This document shows positions 44,327 to 56,879 of a DNA stretch of 64,000 nucleotides, in pieces; the stretch's first letter is position 1, and each line of letters opens with the position of its first letter. The position numbers and the translations under genes were made by a program. The DNA is from Cryptococcus deneoformans JEC21. Taxonomy: Eukaryota > Basidiomycota > Tremellomycetes > Tremellales > Cryptococcaceae. The DNA is taken from the NCBI RefSeq assembly GCF_000091045.1, contig NC_006685.1:1929701-1993700 (forward strand), read 5' to 3'. The notes under the pieces were generated by a model. That model saw only the letters and a list, made by a program, of their open reading frames with translations. It was not told the origin of the DNA and did no database searches.

Positions 44327-44928
44327 TGTGAAGATGGTGTCCGAAGCCTTGAGAGTCTTCTGGTGAATAAAAGAGTCACTGAGACTGCTCTCGTCGTTCA
44401 CTGGTGAAACGACGAAATGGAATAATCCCGAGCCAACGTTCCATAAAATTGAATTACGTAATGCTACACCGCACTATGACTGTGCCTGCGCCCTTCTTTA
44501 TTTTGCACATCAAAAGTCAAAAGGAGCGGATCTCGACTCTTCACACTGATAAAGCGATGCTTCATCCCGTGATCACCCTTGATTCCAGCAAGCCGCAGCG
44601 GCTGTTTTTACTTTCCCCAATTCCAGACTGTCCTATTCTCATTTCAGATTCCAAATTTAGTTCCTTGAGCCCCCATTTTGCCCTCTACTACTAAACTCCG
44701 GGTAGCCATGCGACAAAGGATGCCTTTGGAACAAGCTGCGAATACTCCGACAACCGGCAGACCTCACAGCGCAGTTCCAGCCTCGAGCCACAACGCTGCA
44801 ATTTTCAGCCGTCGATATTACCAGCTTTCATCTGCTAGATGCCTTCGCAATTTGCTCAGACTGACCACCTTTTACTGACCGCTGTCGTTCTCTACTCACT
44901 CCTCTACTGACCATAATCCGCACTTTCT
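44327..44928. promoter_or_regulatory. Divergent promoter (CGI121 / bestrophin-like)
   Basis: About 600 bp between divergent genes. No specific motif recognised. Confidence 0.4.
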
Positions 44929-47680
44929 ATGCCCTCCCCGGTGGTCCCCATGGGACCCTTCAAGCACGGCATGGCATGGGTCGCCTACCGCTTCACCTCT
45001 ACGGTCTTGGAGTGAGTCTCGTCCTTCATCAGGTAGGGCTTTTGCTGACGGACGGACTGTCAGCGATATCTGGCCGGGTGTATTCTTCTTCACGGGCGTC
45101 GCAACCAGTGAATCTGGATTGCCAAAGATATTATGTATATAATCAAGTACTGATGTGCCTGTCCAGTGGTGGTCTGTGTGAGCGAGTTCACAAGCGTCAA
45201 TCTGGGCATTAACTCTGTCATGTTGACAGTACTCGGTACTATCGTGTGAGTCTGCTACCTCATGAGACTTCCAACGTTCTTTTCCTTTGGGCAGTGACGG
45301 CACATTTTGACCAAGAGTAGGTCCTTAGTGGTCTCGTTCAAGACAAACAACTCGTATTCCCGATGGTGGGATGGTGAGTGCGAAGTAGCCTCACATTTAC
45401 TGTATTCTCAATCCGAAACAGGTCGTAATAGCTGGGCCAATCTGACGACCATTTGTCGTCAACTTGCCATGCTCATCTGGATCCATGTAAATCGCCGCTT
45501 CCGTGCTTCCTCCTGCATTTTGTATCTAATTCACTTGGCATTAGGTCCCAAACACCCTCCCACCTAAAGAGGAACAACCGACGCCAACCCAGCCGGACTC
45601 CCAACCTTTAAAGGATCCCCCGCCCACTCCCACTGCTACCGCCAAAAGCGACTCTTTCCGATCCGTCACCACTTCCCCTACTCCTGTCCCAGGCCCTACG
45701 CAGAAACCCTCTGCTGCCACCTTTCATACCGCGGCTACCGACCCCTCTCCATCCCGCTCAGATTATTCCCTTATCAGTAGCATCGAGACTGATTTGACAG
45801 GGTATGATATGGGAGATGGATGGAAAGCTGCAAAGGGAGAAGAGGATGAGAGGATGAAGAAACTGGCAGAAGAGGTGAAAGAGAGGCAGAACCCACAAGT
45901 GAGGGCAGAGTTGCATGGTTTGATCGAGAAGAAGAGTTATGTCGGTTTGGTGAGTTTCTTTATATTGACCATCCATTGATTACACTTGACAATCTGATCC
46001 CTTCAGGTGCAAGCGTTTGCGGTATCTATGAAGCACGCCCTCCGAGGCGAGACAGGTCCATTTTACTCGGATCTCTACTCTCTCATCGCCTTCTTACCCA
46101 AATACAACCCCGCGTCTTATCCGCCAATCACCCGCGACCATCTTTTGGCATTATGGCATAACGGACTCCCAAGGCAAAAAGCTAGTCGGGCAACAGATGA
46201 CATCGCTGTACCTCTTACTGTCCCCGTCGCATTTACTCAAGACGCTCTGAATCAGCCCAACCTGCCAAATCCATTCTTCCTTGATGAGGAAGAAAAAAGC
46301 GGTGGTGAAGAAAAGTTGTGGGGCCCGAGCCACGAAGATTTTACGGTACAGGCGATCAAGTCTGCAAGTGCCTTCGTGAAGACGGATGATCCTGAAGTCT
46401 TTGTGGTTACTTCGAAACGTGAAGGACGAAAGTCGATCCAGCAGAGGAGGAGTATCCGAGTTTCTAGGGATATCCTTCCAACGTCTTTGCATCAAGGCCA
46501 ACATCAAAACCAAAGGGACAATTCTTCCGATGAACAAGTCACCCTGGAAACAGTCGAACTCATGCCTCCTCGTCACCCACCGCCTCCTAAAGTATGGGAT
46601 TTTTTCCCGCCGCTCAGGATATTCAAAGTCGTGTACGATCTGTTTCGATGGAGGAAGAAACAGGGGCAAGGGCAGACGGAGAGGACAAGGGGTGGAAAGC
46701 GAAGGAGGATGGGTACGACGATGGAGATTCCTCAGGAAATTTTGTAAGTGTTTGTACTTTATCCGTCACCTATAGTTTGGAAGACCAGAACCGAAGACCT
46801 AGACAGTAGCTAGAGTTGACGATGGTTGAAGGATGTACCTCTCCTCCTACCTCGCCGATCTCAACCGTCGAGCCATCATCTCCCCAACTACATCCACAGC
46901 CATCACGACCACTATCCTCGAACTACAAAGGGCCATCTCCGACCTAGAAAAAATCGCGACCACTCCCATCCCATCCGCGTACACCTTTCACCTCCACCTC
47001 ACCGTCTACTTTTACCTCTTCTTCATCCCTTTTCAGGTTTACACTTACATCGGATGGGTGGCAATTCCCGCGACAGCGGTGGCTAGTGTGATTTATCTGG
47101 GATTTTTGGAGATTGGGATGCAGATTGAGATGCCGTTTTATTATGATCAGAGTGATCTTGATTTAGATGAGTTTGTGTTGAGAATCTCGCATCAGATTGC
47201 TCAACTGACTGCTGTAAGTCTTAACCGCCTCTTCCCTCCGCTACATGTGATCGGTTTGAAAAAGAAAAGTCCTGGCACGTTAATGATTCCGGATGATCTT
47301 AGTTCCCAACGCAAATACTTTCCTCCCACGTCATCCTCTCCCACCTCAACCAGCCGTTCCTTCCCACCCTACGTACTTCAGCGCCCGAACTCCTCGGGGT
47401 GGACGAACGTTCACACCACCCTACCACCAAGGGATTTGCTAATGCTTTCTCAACTTACGATTGCCCCGCTCCTTCCCTGTCATCCTCCGCCTCGGTCAAG
47501 GAGAAGGAGGCAGAAAAGGTAGAGACCACGAGAGCAATGATGAAATCGATGCGGGATATCGAACTCATACTGAACGCAAATTGGAGGGATGTGACGACTG
47601 ATGCGAAGAGTACGATTGGGAAACCGAGGGATCAGTTGGAGAACCGGACGGGTTTGGAGGTTGCTGTACTCAAGCTTTAG
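44929..47680 (+). CDS. Bestrophin/UPF0187 family anion channel
   Basis: Membrane protein of the bestrophin-like (RFP-TM, UPF0187) chloride channel family. Exon 1 MPSPVVPMGPFKHGMAWVAY is followed by short exons giving DIWPGVFFFTGVA, GINSVMLTVLGTIVSLVVSF and KTNNSYSRWWDGRNSWANLT, the diagnostic family motif (SYxRWWEGR-like) built across an intron. A very large hydrophilic insert (about 45560-46740), with Pro/Ser/Thr-rich and basic stretches, separates this from the second half: YLSSYLADLNRRAIISPTTS, LTVYFYLFFIPFQVYTYIGW, GFLEIGMQIEMPFYYDQSDL and DLDEFVLRISHQIAQLTA. The last exon after a GTAAGT intron reads FPTQILSSHVILSHLNQPFL and ends LEVAVLKL. Membrane location (plasma membrane or organelle) cannot be told from sequence. 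Confidence 0.8.
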
Positions 47681-48923
47681 CGGTTAGCTGATCTTTCGAT
47701 GACGAAGCATCTTTCAGCTTTGAACTCCTACACAGACAGCGTGCTGATATCGGCACATCAGTGTTTGACGGACGGCCGACGCGATGCTCTTTTATCAATG
47801 CTTTATCATTTTTTGTCCTTTATTAGGTTTTAGATGCTGCGTCTATCTAGATGTCTCAGTGGTCTCAGTGTTCCTTTTGATATGAATCCAATGTACTTTT
47901 TCTTGTGGCGAGACGGTCCGGTAGCAGGTACAACAAAGTCGCTCGTCTCCTTTTTGTCTCGCCTGCTTCGCGGGTCAGGTAGAGCTGCCGTGGTGAAACA
48001 GGTGTTGACTGTAAAACTCACAGTCCTTGGGAAGCTTTTGGCACCTTTCTAAATTAAGTGCTGAAGAGTCAAGCCTTGGAACGGCTACATTGGACACTGT
48101 GCTTGGAAAACGTATACGAGCTTTTTGTGAGGCTTGGGTTCTCGGTCAACCCCGAGGATGGCCAACCAAACCTTTTGACAGTTATCTACACGATTTTTAA
48201 TGACCAAAATTGCCTCATAAGAAGAAATGTTAGCAACGATTGAAGAAGTAGTATGCGTGTGAAGGAAGGAACGTCCATCGATGATGCCTTTAAACACGAC
48301 CAAAACGCGTTTTGGTACTTACGTAAAATGTGAATTTTGGGTTTTGGTCGGACCAAAACGTGAAATTGAAAGTAGCTTATATGGTAAAACGGACAAAATG
48401 GAGTCAATGATATTATTGAGGCGGGGTTTTAGATGATGATGAGGGCGTAGGGAGAGAAGGGTTTAAATAATAAATTTTGGTTACATCACGGTGAGATGGA
48501 TATTAGGAGGTGAAACGAACAACATCAATGACGGCGGGGATGGGAATTTTGGCCATAAAAACCCATGCAGAGCCGTAAAATGATTTAAACCCTGAATTGG
48601 TATATTTCGGGACACCAATGCTGGTTTGGAGAATTGATAACTGAAATTTTTGACCTCCACCCACCACCATTTACGTTTTGATTGATTTAAGAAAAAATAC
48701 GACAACAACAACGTCCACCTATTTACTTATATCATTTTATCATATAATCACGATTGCATTACGGAGCAGACAGGAAATAACCGCTTCAGAGGACAAACTA
48801 TCGTTGAGATCTCAGACTCGAATTCTTCTCCATCTCCGGACTATAAACCACCTCGCGTTGGAACGAAATCGGCTCTATTACACTCTATCACCTTCTCACC
48901 ATTAGCTTAAAATCAAAACAAGT
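47681..48923. other. Long intergenic region with palindromes
   Basis: About 1.2 kb with no convincing gene. It contains ACCAAAACGCGTTTTGGT (a perfect 18-bp palindrome, about 48299-48316) and TTTTGGTCGGACCAAAA (17 bp, about 48341-48357), 24 bp apart. The second half is AT-rich. A small frame at 47834-48052 has no family resemblance. Confidence 0.5.
48299..48357. repeat. Paired palindromes sharing CCAAAA/TTTTGG arms
   Basis: Two perfect palindromes in tandem; both have ACCAAAA arms, and a further GACCAAAACG lies at their junctions. Could be a regulatory element or the end of an inverted-repeat element. Confidence 0.55.
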
Positions 48924-49680
48924 ATGAGCTCCCAAATTTCACAATCTCCTGATCCCGCGTCTCCCGTCGCTATTTCATCACAGCCTCGGATACAGCCCGC
49001 ACAAAAAATCAAGGGTCGGAAAGGTAAAGCCGGAGGAACGGGAAAGAAAGGCAAGGTGTTTGTCGAGGACAAGGTATGTCTTTTGTTTCCTTGAACGTTC
49101 CGGTCGCTTCTTAAAAGGCGCCTGTAGTGGTGTACTTTTAAGCTGACAGCTTGCTTTCCTCGACACATTTTCCTTCCCAATTCCCATTCGCTAATCCTAA
49201 TCCCTTCGACTTGCCTCATACATCTTCGCCTTCTTGCACTTGCTCAAACCTTTGATTTGATTCGACATAACAGAAGGACCTGCTTTCGTTAATGTCCTCC
49301 ATAACATCGGATAAGGACTCTTTACGGGCGGAAAAAGTTGCCAAAGCCAAGGCGCACATCGAAAAAGGAGATGGGAAAACGGAGAAGAAGAATGACGGAA
49401 GTTTGAGGAAACGACAAGAGAAGCAAAAGGCTTTGGTAAGTCCACATTCTTCCTTATGGGACCTTTCGGGTTTTTCACCTCCGTCCGTCTCTCTTTCATA
49501 GACATGATATCTTGAATCGTGTATGAGGTATAAAAGCTGATGCGAACGACTGTCTTTTCGTGGATGCAGGAAGCCGCAAAAGCAAAATTGGTAGAAAAGC
49601 AACGAGAGAAGAGGAGGAGGAAACAGGGCAAGGAAGTTGTCGATGAAAAGCCTACGAAGAAGAGGGTAGGATTCGCGTAG
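48924..49680 (+). CDS. LOC1: LOC1-like nucleolar protein (60S biogenesis)
   Basis: Small, very basic protein of about 150 residues in three exons. MSSQISQSPDPASPVAISSQ leads to GRKGKAGGTGKKGKVFVEDK. An intron of about 200 nt then precedes DLLSLMSSITSDKDSLRAEK and AKAKAHIEKGDGKTEKKNDG. The third exon gives AAKAKLVEKQREKRRRKQGK and ends KKRVGFA. The order KKGK-F, then a short SL...I-DK helix, then a basic coiled coil and a final K-V-F-A tail parallels yeast Loc1, which works in 60S assembly and mRNA localisation. The match is by layout, since basic proteins are hard to assign, so an unrelated nucleolar protein is possible. The intron holds no C/D snoRNA boxes that I can see. Confidence 0.55.
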
Positions 49681-50467
49681 TAGTTCTGTATCAATGGGCA
49701 GTTTCAACGAGCAGCGAGTTTCGAAGACGATTGCGGTGCAATGGGGTGAGAAGAGCGCAAGATGCAGTAGACATGAGGATGGAAATGAGGGTGGTTTGGG
49801 TGTAAGATCAAAGACCTGTAACTAGACAAATATGTATCTCACTCATTTGCTGTCAATGCACAATGGGAATTCAATAGCTCTCGATAATTTCTGGAGTCCC
49901 GAGGCATTGCCATAATTATGAAACGGAAGCCGGGGCTGCACTAACTGGAGATTACTATCCTCCTGAGACGCATCTCCTAAGGGATCATTGCACACTCACA
50001 AGCAGTATACATAGAGCGGCCACTCCGCATTTTACTTGCATAGACCAAGAAGTACATCTGTAGGTAGAAGATACAGAGTCATCCACAGTCGATTTTGAGG
50101 AAAGACAACGTAAGTAGCATCTGGTTTCTTATCGCTGTCTGTTTTGAGATGACCCCGATTTTCGCCGCCGGGCAGTGGAACCCCTAACATAACCCTCGCC
50201 TCAGTTATTAATATAATTACGAATGGGGTTATGTATATTTATATAGTTCCCCATTCTTAAAGGCAAAAGGAGATTATAACTAACTCCGCTTTGCAGTATA
50301 AGAACTCCTGTCCTGGCGCGTGGCTAGCAATCATTTAAATGGCGACAACCACGCAAATCGCATATCACTCAGATTCACGCAAACAAGCTATCTAACATCC
50401 TCAACTCGCCCATAATCCCACAAGTCAATCCTATATTCCTTTGAAAGAGCGGTGGACAGAGGTCACA
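49681..50467. other. Intergenic region between LOC1-like gene and SYS1
   Basis: About 790 bp. An AT-rich island with TATATTTATATAG near 50231-50243 lies about 230 bp upstream of the SYS1 ATG. No gene recognised. Confidence 0.4.
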
Positions 50468-51435
50468 ATGCGGGTACAAGGATGGGATCCGTTATTGTAA
50501 GTATTATCACGTCGTTCACGTCGCCCTCAATTCACCCTTGGGTCTTCTTTGTAGAATCATTTGTCAAATAATTTCCCTCCAAACCATCCATTATCTTACC
50601 CTCTCAACCCTTCTCCCTCCGTTTCTTACGACACTCACATCTCCCGACATTCTCACTTATTCTGGCGGGCCGTCGACTGTGTCACATGTGATGGATTGGC
50701 GAGAAATGGCTGCGCGGCCGACAGTGAATAAGGGGACTTTTCCTGGTGTTGAGGGATGGAGAAAATTGAGAGGCGCTTGGGCAGGAGGCAAGTGGATTGG
50801 TAAAGTGAAGCAAGAAGGGGAAATGGGAATGAAGGAAATGAAGGAAATGAAGGAGGAGATGTGGGATTATGGGGTGGATAAGAAGAGGGGATGGGTTATC
50901 GCTGGGACGTGGATGCTGGCATTTGCCATCGAGTAAGATCTCCCCTTCATTTTCGTGTTAATCACAATGCCTGACTGTGAGCACAGTATTTTGCCATTGT
51001 ACTATATCGTTCGTCGACCGACACATATCCTTGACTTCGCTCTTACTCTCATTTTCAACCATTTTATTTTGACGACCTATTACTCCGCCTCCTTCCCTAC
51101 ATCAATGTTTTATTGGCTGGTTCAAGCATGTGGGGCAGTCCTCATGGTTGTTTCTGCCGAAGCTGTAAGCTGGTTTTTTTTTTTTTTTATAAAAAGGAGA
51201 AAGCTGACAGACCCCGCTCACTTAGCTGTGCGTAAAAAGAGAGATGAAATCAGCGCTCGAAATCGGATGGACCTCAGATCCAGAAGCAGGATTACCTCTC
51301 TTCGAGCATCAGCCTGACGTTAGTGGTGATATAAACAGTATTCCTCAGGCTGGACCCAGTACAAATAACGTCAAGCAATCAGAGGCTGCCGGACCAACAG
51401 AGGAGATTGAGCTACATGAGCTGCAAGAAAGATGA
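50468..51435 (+). CDS. SYS1: Golgi integral membrane protein SYS1
   Basis: Four-helix trans-Golgi protein that recruits the Arl3/ARFRP1 GTPase. The start MRVQGWDPLL and then IICQIISLQTIHYLTLSTLL give the diagnostic WDP-L-I-QI opening. The first loop is enlarged by about 80 residues: MDWREMAARPTVNKGTFPG, a tandem KEMKEMKEE run and WDYGVDKKRGW. Helix two is GWVIAGTWMLAFAID (assembled over an intron), then LPLYYIVRRPTHILDFALTL and FNHFILTTYYSASFPTSMFY, the conserved SYS1 core, and a last helix CGAVLMVVSAEA. The C-terminal tail is acidic (EIELHELQER). All hallmark segments are present. The exon after the intron near 51165-51225 carries the tail. Confidence 0.88.
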
Positions 51436-52113
51436 TAGGAACACCGCTCTGTTCTGTTACTCTTGGACATGATTATGACATGCATTTTTGTATACTAATC
51501 GCATCAAAAAAAGGGGGGTGGTCGTCAGGCGTGGTCTGTCGTCGGCACTCGATCCCTGCCTTCGGTGTGACTCGCCTCATCACTGGGTAGTCCATTGCCC
51601 TCAGTCTCCTGGGGTTTCCCACAGCGGTAATGCTGGTGGTGACTAGTATCACAACGGGTCCATCCCGTAAAGTTTGGCCACAGAAGCTTTTTGGAAAGAG
51701 TATATCAACTCCAATAATCTGTAACCCTGGACGGAGGCACACAGCAGAAGTGGACTTCAGAACTGATAGAGAACAGGACATTTGGTGATAATAGCTGCAC
51801 ATATACGGTCTTTCATAGTTGTTTTGGTTTCGATAGTTGTTTCATTACCATGGTGCATCGCTTGATATGATAAGATATTCGTTTGTTGTTTTTGTTTTTT
51901 CAGCGCGAATTCCGACGGACGGACATGTCCGAGCTCAGAGATTGCAGAAGAAGAAGCAGATAATAAATACGGGGCCCCACCGTCTCACGTCCACCAATAA
52001 TGAAGAAAAGGCCGCACAAGGTCGTCTACTCAAGCTCGTCATTCTTCATTCATATCATTCTAGAATTGCATTCCTGTCAGTGTAACAGATAACACGTTTT
52101 CAAACCCGGAATC
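51436..52113. other. Intergenic region between SYS1 and the FAH-family gene
   Basis: About 680 bp. A minus-strand frame of 109 codons (51473-51802) shows no family resemblance. No RNA gene recognised. Confidence 0.4.
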
Positions 52114-53435
52114 ATGTCGTTCTTCGAAAAACTCATGACTCGAAGAGGGTCCACTGATTCCCAGATGAAATTCGTCTCCTGTAAGTGATGTCGAACGTCT
52201 ATTCGAAACTTAGTCGACAGGTGAACTGATATTTCTGGCTACAGATCGATCAAGGTTACATCCCCAGGGCATAGTTGGGCTAGTGGACTCCACCGAACAG
52301 TTCGTAGCACCGCTCAGTTTCCCTGATAATACCCTTGTACGGACGATGCAGCAACTCATCGAAGAATGGGACGCGACACATCGCCATTTACTTCACGGTG
52401 CTCCTATGGAAAGCTTGGACATTGTAGAAATTCTTGCACCTCTTCGAGGAAGGGATGTTATTTGTGTTGGGAAAAACTACAGGGAACATGCCGAGTGGGT
52501 GCGATCGCTGTTTAAGCTCGTCAAATATGTCGGTTGACGTTCAAGTAGAGAATTTCATAACAGTGGTTTTGACAATAGTGATAATAAAGCTCAACCTGAC
52601 TTCCCTGGTGAGTATTGTTTGAAATCGATCATTCAGTTGTTTTGATTGATCTGGATTGCAGTGATTTTCACCAAGCGCGCAACGTCAATTATTGGCACCA
52701 ACCAGGAGATCTACCCTCATCCCAGAGTGACTCAGACATTAGATTATGAGGGTGAATTAGGCATTATCATTGGAAAAGCTGGCATCCAAATCTCCAGGGA
52801 AGATGCTTGGGATTACGTCTGGGGTGCGACTATCATCAATGATGTGAGTTAAAATTGCAAATGATCTGTGGATGCACTGACTTCGCGAGGTAGGTCACTG
52901 CTCGAGAAAGACAACGAGACCACAAGCAATTCTACATCGGGAAGTCTCTAGACACATTCTGCCCTATGGGACCTTACGCCGTCCACTGTAAGCTTATCCA
53001 AACGCCTTGCAGGAAGTTAAAGCCTTCTTTGACACTTCCACTAACCCATCTTCAGCTTCTGTCCTAGACTGGCGCAATATGATGCTCGAAACACGCGTGA
53101 ACGGTCAGATTCGTCAATCCGCCAACACTTCACAGCTTATCTTCGACATCCCCGCCCTCATCGCCACCTGCTCAATGGGTATCACCCTCCAGCCCGGGGA
53201 TGTGATTTCTACCGGAACTCCGGCAGGGGTATGTCTCTCTTCGGGCGAGTTTTTGAAGCACAGGGATGTTATCGACATTAGTATGTCCGGATTGGGAACA
53301 TTATCGAACACCGTCGGAGATCCTAACAGACCCCCACCGGCTTGTGCGCCATTGAACGAAAAGGTGCTTGTAAGATCGAATGCCACGATAAAAGGGATGA
53401 GGTTGGCTGGAGAAACTGGCCCTGTGGGGTCATAA
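52114..53435 (+). CDS. Fumarylacetoacetate hydrolase-family protein (FAHD2-like)
   Basis: Mg-dependent FAH-fold enzyme of the FAHD1/FAHD2 group, which act as acylpyruvase, oxaloacetate decarboxylase or oxaloacetate tautomerase. The start MSFFEKLMTRRGSTDSQMKF leads to GRDVICVGKNYREHAEEFH (restored across an intron), PVIFTKRATSIIGTNQEIY and TLDYEGELGIIIGKAG, which holds the metal-binding E-x-E pair. INDVTARERQRDHKQFYIGK, FCPMGPYAVH, NGQIRQSANTSQLIFDIPAL and LQPGDVISTGTPAGVC are further family blocks. Catalytic and metal residues look intact. The upstream residues include a probable short mitochondrial or cytosolic N-terminus; location is unclear. Ends GMRLAGETGPVGS. Confidence 0.88.
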
Positions 53436-53636
53436 GGGTTCGTAAGGTTACTTCAGAAGGGCGTGTTGAGTAGTTAGTCGAATATTCCGGGAATCATACT
53501 TATTCGTTGTAGACTCTTCTGGATGGATGTTCCAGAGCCATAAATGCCCAACAAAAGTGTAATATGAGTGCATAATCCTGTCACGAGTGTTTTTCATCAT
53601 CACCACTCATGTATCAAAAGATACCGTCCTCCTTCC

Positions 53637-56249
53637 CTAATCATCTTTTCCACGATCCTTGCTTTTCGCCTCGCTACTTCTTCCGACCTCTTCGCTATCT
53701 CTGTACTCTGTCCTCCCATGTCCATGCACATGATCCTCTTCCTCATCACTATCATCCCCCATCGCAAAGACAACATTCTCCTCCCCTACCCCATTTCTCA
53801 CGAGCCCTTTTCGTTCATCCTCGTTATAATCCTCATCATCATGTTGGGAAAGCTGTTGGTGCCCGCCGAGGCCCCGACCATGTCCGTTCTCGAGGGCTTC
53901 GATTTCGTAATCTTCAGCATCTGCTTCGGCTTCGTCTTGCGCGAGTTCCTGTGACATGGAGAAACGAACGTTGTCTCGGGTCTGCGCGATTGGAGGAACC
54001 GAGGGGTTAGTTCTTGGTCTCGAAATTGTGTGACATGAAAAAAGACTCACCGGACGCCATAAATAAGCAATGGCTGTAAAAGCGCATAGGTATATGGTAG
54101 CCAGAGAACCATCCAACAAGATCCACCTATACCTCCAACTATTAGGAGTATAGTCTATAAATATTTGTCAGCCTTTTAAGCCCGCGTTCCCAAATTCACT
54201 TGCATTCCGCCAGCGAAGAATTTACCTTCATTCATCCTGTTTGACAAGCTCATACTAGACACAACAAAGAAGGCAGCAACCGCGATAACGCTAACAACCA
54301 AGATACGCCAGAGACGTTGGAACATTTGAAGCTTGTGACGTTGTTTACGAGCTTGAAGGTGCATGATGGTACCTACATAAAAGGGGATTAGCCAAAAAAT
54401 GGGGTAGAGGCGTGGGAAAAAGATTTACCGTTGAGGCTGACGATAATCCACATAAGGAATGCGGTGAGAGTGATTGAAAGGGGGAAGATGAGAAGAAGGA
54501 CAGTGAACAAGGATGCATCCTATCAGGTTGTCAACTCCGTCCTAAACTATGCGTATGCAAGGAACTTACGTCAAGCTCAACTTCCACAGTCCCCACAGAG
54601 TATAACACTACTCAAAACATTAGCTCTTGTCGATAGATGACAATTAGAAGACGACTCACCACCAAAAATGAAGTGCAAGATAGTCAACAACCTAACCTTG
54701 TTCATAACACTACCTAGACTGTGAGTGACAACAGAGAGACCCATGCAGACGATAAGCAAGAGGAAGAAACTGAGCGAGTTTCGAGCCGCATTCAAAACGG
54801 CGATGACGAAAAGGAAAGCGAGGGAGGCTGTACCTCCGCCGTGCTTGTTAATATAGCGGTAGTATGCGAATTGGGCGAGCATCTCGATGATGAGAAAGAC
54901 GATGGTGCCGGAGATGTAGTATTGCATAGGGCTAACATGGATTGTCAGAGTATGTTCACTGTTCCCCATGCATATATAAAGCCTTACAGGAGTTCCCGAT
55001 GGTGTTTGCTGCAGAGGTACGCCCATCCACATCCAAGGACGAAATACACGATACTCAAAGCGAAGTAGAACTGAAGAATGTCAGCAACGCTGGCAAGCAA
55101 TCTTTGAAGCTAGAAGCTCACGTGAATCTTGGGGTACTCTACAGCTGGCAGCTCCCCAGCAAAGTTGTTGCGGAACAACACCATACCCGAGTACTCGGCA
55201 TGAGTAGCTTGTCGTTCTCGAACACTGTCTCTCGAGTTGACAAGTGTGACAGGAACAATCCCCACGCAGTAGTATCCAGTCTTGGGAACAGCATAAGTGA
55301 TGGGAGCACTGAAAACAGGGACCGACACCGGAGCCGTGGAGGTAGAGTCTGAATCGGCTGTGGACGATCCGGTTTCCGTCCAATCTTCAGAGTCCTCAGC
55401 CGATTCATCATCCGAAATTGCCACACCCGTTACAATGCGGTTCACGATATCCCCCACCTGCCTCTTTTGCCATCCATCCCCCAAAGCTTCAGCCAGCCCT
55501 TCAACCTGTTCAGCTTGTTCCTGATCAGCCTCATCTTCATCCATATCAGCGTCTACTGAGTCAGTCTCCTGGACAGGCTCCTCAGCAACTTCGGTGGAAG
55601 TTTCCTCTTGGTCCTCATTTTCGGTCGGCAGGGTATTATTATCATCTTCATCAGTTGTGGGAGTTGGAGTATAGTCGTTCGAGAATTTGAGAGGTGTTGT
55701 GAAGATACTTGACGACTCAGCAGAGACATCGTCGGGGAAGGATGTAAGGAAGGAACCGAGCTGGGCATTTGAGCAAAGACCGGATCTGACGGCCGATGTT
55801 GTACATATGTATGTCCTCTAGTCATGCGACAGTGGTCAGTATCCATAAGTGTACCATATGCAAAACGATGGCACCACTCACAGTCTCGTCTCCAGTTTGC
55901 GCTCCCAGGTACTGGACATCATTCCACTCGTAGATTATCAAAGCAACTTGCCCAGATGATGTTTGGTCAAAATCAACTGTAGGAAGCAGTTCAGCTTGGA
56001 CGTATTGAGGTAGCTCAATTTCGGCTAACCTTCTATATAGGCGTCTTTGCCTCCATACATGCCAGAGCATACTTCCCGCAGCGAATCTGTGTCGCTAATA
56101 GGAACTGCGAAAGATGAGAGTCAGTCGTGACTTCGCCATAGTCCATCAAATGGAAATGGTGTGTACGTACCTCGGAAGGCATGGCTGCGTAGGAAAATAC
56201 TTGAGAAAAAGAGAAGAGTAGATAGAAGGGCGGACGGAAGTCTGAACAT
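53637..56249 (-). CDS. Lung seven-transmembrane (PTM1/GPR107-like) protein
   Basis: Golgi/endosomal seven-helix protein with a luminal N-terminal domain. The signal peptide is MFRLPSALLSTLLFFSSIF. The luminal part includes CSGMYGGKDAY, LIIYEWNDVQYLG and TYICTTSAVRSGLCSNAQLG, a long acidic insert (EDNNTLPTENEDQEET-type sequence), and KTGYYCVGIVPV. The membrane domain begins YFALSIVYFVLGCGWAYLCS, then MQYYISGTIVFLIIEMLAQF, GTASLAFLFVIAVLNAARNS, LLLIVCMGLSVVTHSLG and WRYRWILLDGSLATIYLCAF, matching PTM1-type proteins closely. The cytosolic tail is acidic and His-rich. The stop is at 53637, convergent with the FAH-family gene. Function in traffic is known only loosely for the family. Confidence 0.88.
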
Positions 56250-56879
56250 GGTGATGCGTACGACGGTGCGGTGCCTCACAGTCAAAGAACAGCTATGCGA
56301 GGAGGATAAGGAGATTCAGATGCTGTCGCCGAAGACCCAGTACTATGGGCACCGTTTGAGAAGAGTTGGAGGCTTGGACTTGGATAAGGGGAGATCTGGA
56401 CGACACGATACGATTTGAATCTGGCTGGTGAACCTTGATTTCGGATATGACTGGCTGCGCGCGGCGATCCGAAAAACGCTGAGAAAGAATCGCAGAGAGC
56501 GATTATTTTCATTATGCATGCATGTATTTTCCTTTTTGAAGGGAGTAGCATTACTATACTTTGGTCGTATGCCAGGTCAAAATAGCAAGCTGGAAAGTAC
56601 AAGTTGCATACTATTGTAATTCCATGTTTTACCTATGAGAATCCCCTCTGCCAAAGGTGTCAAAGGATGGTGACGCATCTTTTTTTTTCCTTTTTTTGTT
56701 ATGACTTGTGGTGATTGCCGAAGGCGTACGGATTACGAATGGTAGACCAGATGAACATCAAAGAAGGTTATCCTGGAATTATGTATTTACTCAGTCTGTG
56801 ACCTTTCTCCAACAACGACCACGGCCTTGCATTCTCTATTGGTGGACGTTCATTGATATAAAAACGAAATAGAAGAACC
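56250..56879. promoter_or_regulatory. Divergent promoter (PTM1-like / ChaC)
   Basis: About 630 bp between divergent genes. T-rich tract at about 56680-56699. Nothing else recognised. Confidence 0.4.

Noticed and set aside
47834..48052. Small plus-strand frame (and its antisense)
   Set aside because: No family resemblance on either strand and no supporting exons.
49076..49273. snoRNA in the long first intron of the LOC1-like gene
   Set aside because: No C box, D box or H/ACA layout could be seen.
51473..51802. Minus-strand frame of 109 codons
   Set aside because: No recognisable domain; lies in an ordinary intergenic gap.
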